Positions 57,916 to 64,000 of a stretch of 64,000 nucleotides of DNA are shown here, piece after piece. A program made the position numbers and the translations under genes. Position 1 is the first letter of the stretch. Each line of letters opens with the position of its first letter. The stretch lies in contig JAYGXS010000001.1 in the NCBI GenBank assembly GCA_036362985.1, forward strand, positions 49,173,967 to 49,237,966, read 5' to 3'. This stretch comes from Ligula intestinalis (Eukaryota > Platyhelminthes > Cestoda > Diphyllobothriidea > Diphyllobothriidae). The notes beneath the pieces are model-generated. The model did not search any database, was not told the DNA's origin, and saw only the letters and a list, made by a program, of their open reading frames with translations.

Positions 57916-60900
57916 AGTCGGCAACGAATGGTGAGGGTGTTAATGCCTTTTGAAAAAAAGTTAGCAACTCTCGCATTCATTGTTGGCTGTTTTGTGATCT
58001 TTCGACGTTAATGGATAATAAGTCAGTGTCCAAGAAAGCGATAAATTTAACGCACCTAATGAACTTTAACCGCTTTTATCTAACCGATGAAAAGACAGAC
58101 TCCTAGCGACGCTCTATCTTCGTAATGGAACACACTGTTGTGAACCGGGAAAGAACTTGTGTCGAAATGCAATACCTACAGTGGAAGCTTATAAAAAATG
58201 CCTACAAGCGCACTTTCATCCACCATTGCATGCATAAAGATGCAGGTGGTAGCAAAGCGTACCGGCCCTAGTTTTGATGAACACTATTCTCAGCAAAAAG
58301 GTCTAAGATATTCGTGTTCAAATTCTTGTGCGCACATGTGACAAGCAGCAATCAGGCATCATTTAATGAGGCCAAAAGACTGTCAAAAGAGGCGACGGAC
58401 TTTGGGATCGTTTACCGGTGTGAGTGTGCAGCTATGTATGTCCGATATACTTGAAGACATCTTTGATGCAGATGAACCAACATGTGAAAAGCATTAAGCA
58501 AGAATAACACAAACTCCCAAGTCGCAACTCTTTTGACGAGGACGGACCGTTTGCGAGGTGTAAATACAGGCTGACTTGCTTTGTCCGCAGCCGGTTAACC
58601 AGCACCGTGAACGTGTCCTCCATGTTTTTGCCACGCCTCCCTGACTAGCGTCATTAGCCAGACATCTAGCGGAAACTCGAGTACTGTTGCCGGTGGCAGT
58701 GTCAATGAGTCACATTTCCCAGCCATTAGCACATTATTAGTCAACACGACTGCTGAAATTGCGGCAAATTAAAACTCAATCGGTGGGATTAAGCAATTAT
58801 CGAACCCATTGCAACAACGGGTAATTAAACCGCAAGTCGCTAATTTTTGTAGGCATGCAACGGTACAACAATTCTAGTCTAGAAATACCGCCGGTCCCCT
58901 GCTTAAACCTTATTTTCATGTGATACACGGTTCGAGTAAGGGTCCAAAATTTCCATATAAAATAAATACTCCGGAGATCTGGCCTTCGTACCACGCCAGC
59001 ATATGGGATCAAAGGCAAACATGAGCGCGAACGCAGCGTGGATTTTCCAACGACGGGTCGTATGCCACTAGTACAGGGAATCACATTGCTTTGCAACAAT
59101 TGATCGATCTATGCTTATTTCCGTAAGATTTAATAACCAGGCTGCGACGACAGAGTATGCCCGTCGGCAAGGCACTGGTGAACTTCGGTTCGATGAAGTG
59201 CCTACGACGTATTTCGTAAAACTCCCCCATGCGAAGTCCGCGTTGTATGAGTACTTACACTTGCGCCTCTTATCATTAATCGAACCCACGGTTATGATGG
59301 GAGGTTTAGAGGTGGAATAAGTCTAGAGCAGCATTGAATCTAATCCTATCTTACTACTACTCCTTTTCCTATTGAATTTGCTGGCTACCTGTATGTCCTT
59401 TCCCCCAGCAACCATATTCGGTGTATTTTATTTTGTGAAGCCGGTAACTCGCCACCTATGCCTTTCTCTATGAACATGTGTACATACACGTATATTTGGG
59501 GTTATGCCTAATGTCTGCATCGGATGACAAACTGACTTGAATTGTAGAATGATGTCTGAGAGAGATAAGAGAGAAAGAGTGAAGTCAGCTCTGTTGAGAG
59601 CATCATCATGGCACTCAGTGCATGTTCCCCAGCATAAAATTTCTGCGCGCTTGAAGCCCTCACGATGTACTAGAATATGTGTCTTGGAAGGTTGCGAATT
59701 CATGGGATAAAGCTTTTCTCCGTTCAGGGCAGAGCTGCTGCTTAAGGGGAAATTGGTGGCTGAGCGTCTTCTATTCTCGTCTTGTGAACGTTGATCCACC
59801 AGAGGAAGGTGACGCGAGTAGACGCGTGGTTGATCCTTTTTAATAACACTGTTTGAATCCACCTCCCTTTTTCTTGACTCTACCTAGACAGCGATCTCAG
59901 GTGGATGCAGAAGGACGGAGTGTGGTTAGTGCCACCCATGCCTGCAGTTTTTAGAAGCTTATTCATGCGCATTTGACCGTTCTTGCGCACAGTTTGGCGT
60001 GAGGCACGTAGTGAACATCGTTAGTGACAACGCTTGACCAGACTCGTTTAATAGTATCAATTGCTTCGGACAAATGATTCCGGAGGTTTTTAAAAAAATG
60101 ACACTCTCCATAACATTAAGTTGAAGGTCGGGTTGAAAAAGAATCTGAGTATACCAGTGCATTATAAGGCAGGGGCATCTGTACTATGGGACTGGTACTA
60201 AATCGGGTTTTTTAGGAGACTGGAGTTCTTTAATACAGTTTTGCGAGTGCTGTAAGCAAATTTCCTAAATTTGTAAATGTTTGATTATTTCTCCTATACT
60301 AGGGTGAACGCATTTACGAAAACTTATCAATAATAATAAGCAGAATGTGGCGTATTAAGTACTTGAAAGAATTATCAGAAGTACAAAGTGTTTGCTAAGA
60401 AAAATAAAATTTTCTCGATAATTCCCAGTTTATGGAGACGTCAAAAATGGCTTTAAATTAGAAAAATACATAAAAATAGTTTGTTAAGTATAAAAAATAT
60501 GATGAAATATTTTTATATTTGAGAATGATTACATTCGAAGTTAGTAAATATCTTTGAATAAATTCTCTCTTCATTTCGGTATTTTTTATTGTATTCTGGA
60601 TCACTTTACTAATTGTCCGTTTGTTCGACGTTTACATCAAACCCTTTAAAATAAGATATAACTTAACAACATTTACCGAAAAAAACGAGCTTTTTAATAT
60701 TATTTCCTATGCAATGGTAATGTTGGTCAAATTTGGAAAGGCTACAAAACAGCAAACCACATTTTCGAGCATACAACATGCCTTACAGATACCACGCATA
60801 TTTTTTTCGTAAGATTGATAAAAAAAGTTTCCATTATAGGTTACCTCTTTAAAAAGTGCCTTTATTGGATATTCAGCTGCCAAACTTCTGCGTATATTTA

Positions 60901-62784
60901 CTTCGTCTAAGATAATCTAACAGGGGAATTGGGGACGTTTGACAACTTCTTTAAATTATCTGAAGGAAAACGATTGAATTTGACTGAAGATGAAAGAACA
61001 TACCTTTCTTTTTATAATTGGTTATTTATCGCTTAGGCAGATTTATTCTTAGATCCGTAATAAACGTGCAAATGAAAAAAGCAGGCCACATAAATGACCA
61101 TTTTTTGAAATACTTATTATTCTTCTGTCTGATCCGTCTCTAAATAACGCTTGAGCGGAACCTATTATTTAAAAAAGCTGTATTTCTATATGACTTACAT
61201 TCAGTAAGGCCTTCTTTTGGCTGTTTGCGCGGTAACATGTAAAAAAATTTGTTTACGCGCACGACCAGCTGTGCAGTAAATCAAAATGTTCTACCAAGAA
61301 TTTTTTGTTGATGCATTTTTTGCAAAAAAACTTCACAGAATAGCTAAATATAATTTTTAAAACTGCTATCACTGCTTGTTCCTGAAAATAAATGCGATCC
61401 CTTAAACTTCGCTCTAGTTCCATTTGATCAAATTCGCACAAAATTTTCCAGTACTGGAATGGATTACTATTCCAGCGTTTTTTACGCATTATGGAATTCT
61501 TCCACAGCACAATGTATACTAGAAGAAAGTTTCGTCCTGTCTTTTCTAATAACATACGGAATTCCTTTGTATAAACATACTCATGATTTTAAAAAATGAG
61601 AGCCTTTTCCCCCAATAACTTTAAATAAGAGGGAAGTTTTCCAAATCAAAGCCCTTCTTATTATTAACTCCACTCAGATTATCAAAATAACTTGTACAGA
61701 TATACGCTAAATTACCCAATTAAATTTCGTCCTGAAATTTTTTTGCAGGATTTGCAGAACTGTATATAAAAACTTAAAATTATATTTACGCTACATGCGT
61801 GTTTTACTGCATCAAAAACCCACATTGCAGGAAGGTTGCTCAGAGCAGTTAGTATCAGTTTCCCACTATATAAAAACATGGATATGGGCCATAAATTGGC
61901 CCACATTTTGTGTTCAGCAATGGATTTTCGTGGACTTAGTTTCTCGCCAGTAACCAAGTAAGTGGCAGAAAATTCATGGAACCAGATACATTAGTAGAAA
62001 ACGTTGATACTCAAAAAAACTGCCAATGTCTCTTTGTATTTCTGCAATCGTTATCTTGAGTGACTGCTATCAAAGTTATGCTTGAACATTCGATGTTCGA
62101 AAGTCTCGTCATTTCAGTCTTTGCTCCTGGATCAAGATAGGGTAGGAACTGAGTAATGTTTTCCTGGCATCCTTTTATTCACTTTGGGATGTTCATCTGT
62201 TGTAAAAAAGTAACTACACGCTTGTTAAATGCCATTCCGTATTGAAGGTTATTCTCTTATATGTATAAAGAGTTGAGATAATGCTTACGAGTTAAGCTAG
62301 TAAGACCATAAGCATTATATTCAATATTCGTAGTTTTGGTCTCGGTCAATCAGTTTTTATTGGAACGGGGAAGCCAAACTTTCATTCTTTTTAGTAAGAG
62401 GTCTCTTAGCAAAGGTAAGGGAGATTAAAGTTAGTATTTGCACTATCTCTTGAACAACTTTATGATTATCTTTCAATTTTGATAACCGTCTGTAACAGGA
62501 GTTCATTTTTTCGTATATGCTTTCAATTTTTAGGACACCTTCGACCAAAAAAGGCAAAATAAAGAGTATACAAAACCTAAGCAACTAATGACTTTCATTG
62601 GCGGAGACGAATAAGGTAGGATATGGATCCACAAATAACATCTGGAACAAAATCTTCTGTTTTCTTCATTAAAGAGGTAGCTTAAGTATTACAAAGATCG
62701 CAAATTTGTTTGGTAAATATCCTTTCATATGGTTATGTTCAAGAGTAGATGACACGATTGCTAGAACAAGAAGATTACTTGCCT

Positions 62785-62818
62785 GACGTTTCTGATTCTA
62801 GCTTCAGTCCCTCATCAG
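62785..62818 (-). ncRNA. Hammerhead-like motif with intact core, ACGT family
   Basis: The minus strand reads CTGATGA, G, an 18-nt stem II region that pairs poorly, then GAAACGTC. All core bases and the self-complementary ACGT are intact. Length is 34 nt. It is the left-arm motif of the fold-back element; weak stem II makes activity doubtful. Confidence 0.65.
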
Positions 62819-63324
62819 AGATAACCACAGAATAGAACACTATGTGCACAGATTACGCAGTACTTATAGTTAGTAGCGGCCACGCGACCGCATGCGCATT
62901 ACAATTAGCGCTACCCGTGATTATAGCTTGCAATTAACGGAATTATGTCTTGGCAGTCCACTTCCGAATCATAATTGACAGTGCTTTTAGCATCTGTGTT
63001 GAACTTTTTACTTGATAATTACACAATAATAAGATTCGCCGTCATTGAAACTGTTGCCGGGCTGCGCTTTCCTCATGTGACTGATATTTCTACTCGGACA
63101 AAGTCGCAAGTTATGGGGAACACAAGTTTTTGTGCCTTTTGATTGACTGCGTGCCTGAGAACCATGACTCGAGCGGCTCGCGGTTTACGCCGTTCAGACT
63201 TCTGGCTAGGATTTAGCCCTCGTTCAATTTGAAAATATGGTCGAGTCCCGTTGGACCGCGTGGCCATTACGGATTATACATACTGCGTAATCTGTGCATT
63301 TATTACTGAATTCTGTGGTTATCT

Positions 63325-63358
63325 CTGATGATTTGTTAAAGCCAGAATCCGAGACGTC
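63325..63358 (+). ncRNA. Hammerhead-like motif, ACGT family, right arm
   Basis: The plus strand reads CTGATGA, T, an 18-nt region with little pairing, then GAGACGTC. A14 has become G. Stem III ACGT is intact and the length is 34 nt. It is the inverted partner of 62785-62818. Confidence 0.62.
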
Positions 63359-63430
63359 AGGAAAATAATTTTTGCTCAAATGGTCGCTTCTTCGCCTTCT
63401 GAACTGCTTCCTGGAACTCGCCTGTTCGCT

Positions 63431-64000
63431 TCTATCAACAATGCAGTTGTGTTATCTGCATAAAGATCTGCCACCAAGATGGGAATGCAGTTTGAAATTA
63501 ATATAACTCAAAATTTTTTTAACCAATAATTGTTTTTGTACAGTTTTTGAAGTTCCAAGAATAGAAATAACGAGGTGACTCAGTAAAGTCACAAGAGTTA
63601 GATTCAAGGTTCGCAGTCTGGGTGACTCGGCAGTAAAGTTTTACTGTTAAAGAGAAGACCTGAACGTCTTAATTACTAAAAGTTGAGATACCGACAAAGA
63701 TGAGGGAAATTGGAATGGCTTACCAGACGTCATCTGTCAGTAGTGCATCAAGCCCGCGTCTGAACAACTTTTTTTGAATCTCAAACTGGTGGCCAAGTCT
63801 GATGACTCACTACTAAGTCAAGGCTTGGCAGCCCGTCAACTGAGAAAAAGCATTTCCATTCATATGGATCTCAACTGTTTCATCCGCATAAAGAAACATG
63901 CTTTTTATGGGACTAAAACGCAAAAGAAATCACGTTACCTTCCGCAATCAGATCGATGAAAGCACAATTCCATTTGCTGAAAGCAACTGCCAAATGACAC
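63431..64000. other. No recognisable feature
   Basis: Short frames only, at the edge of the window. Confidence 0.55.

Larger units (their letters stand above)
56861..62739. other. No gene recognised
   Basis: Besides the tail fragment at 57386-57440 and the decayed motif at 57882-57915, only short frames occur. A 144-codon minus frame (59428-59862) and a 100-codon minus frame (58797-59099) have no recognised domain. The 60.2-62.6 kb part is very AT-rich. Confidence 0.55.
62740..63430. mobile_element. Fold-back element bounded by two outward hammerhead-like motifs
   Basis: Inverted arms of about 80 bp (62783-62862 and 63281-63361) each contain an ACGT-family motif plus adjoining sequence (TAACCACAGAAT on the left, ATTCTGTGGTTA on the right; TACTGCGTAATCTGTGCA on the right arm). 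Outside the arms the family tails point away from each other; the right tail runs to CTTCCTGGAACTCGCCTG near 63430. The interior of about 420 bp has a 64-codon minus-strand frame (63073-63267) rich in Arg that I do not recognise. It could be the inner part of a Penelope-like terminal region. Outer limits are approximate and I found no clear target-site duplication. Confidence 0.7.

Overview
This is eukaryotic, intron-rich, moderately AT-rich DNA from an animal. Large introns, many Penelope-like retroelement pieces, tRNA-derived SINEs and a Wnt gene with long family-atypical insertions suggest a flatworm. A tapeworm with an expanded genome would fit, but that placement is inference from general features.

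The only host gene I can support is a Wnt ligand on the minus strand, seen as three exons: 52239-51570, 39680-39208 and 30787-30271. Their splice phases join exactly (1/1 and 0/0) and together give about 553 codons. Introns are about 11.9 kb and 8.4 kb. The exon with the final cysteine-rich Wnt domain is not recognisable in the window, so everything left of 30270 is either a giant third intron or flanking DNA. No in-frame ATG lies between an upstream stop and the signal-peptide-like segment, so the true start may be in an upstream exon.

Everything else recognisable is repeat DNA. The main theme is Penelope-like elements (PLEs). Two decayed GIY-YIG endonuclease regions are present, at 17.4-18.34 kb (minus, with the end of the reverse transcriptase) and at 45.0-45.5 kb (plus). 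Linked to them is a set of short minimal hammerhead-ribozyme-like motifs: CTGANGA, one base, a short stem, then GAA, a four-base self-complementary block A-N-N-T, and C. Three sequence families differ in that block (ACGT, AGCT, AATT), yet every copy spans exactly 34 nt (ACGT and AGCT families) or 35 nt (AATT family). I list fourteen copies and one weaker candidate.

Many insertions are fold-backs with the element tails pointing outward: 12133-12305 (52-bp arms identical by eye, 13-bp flanking direct repeat), 17.13-18.43 kb, 28399-28591 (10-bp flanking direct repeat), 62.74-63.43 kb, two SINE palindromes (14855-15094 and 56362-56577), and a large inverted repeat at 50229-51217. The SINEs cluster at 13.6-15.1 kb and 55.7-56.9 kb, with single copies at 26.7 and 47.9 kb. 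A Tigger/pogo-like DNA transposon remnant may lie at 12.9-13.6 kb. The remaining stretches hold short chance-length ORFs and simple repeats.
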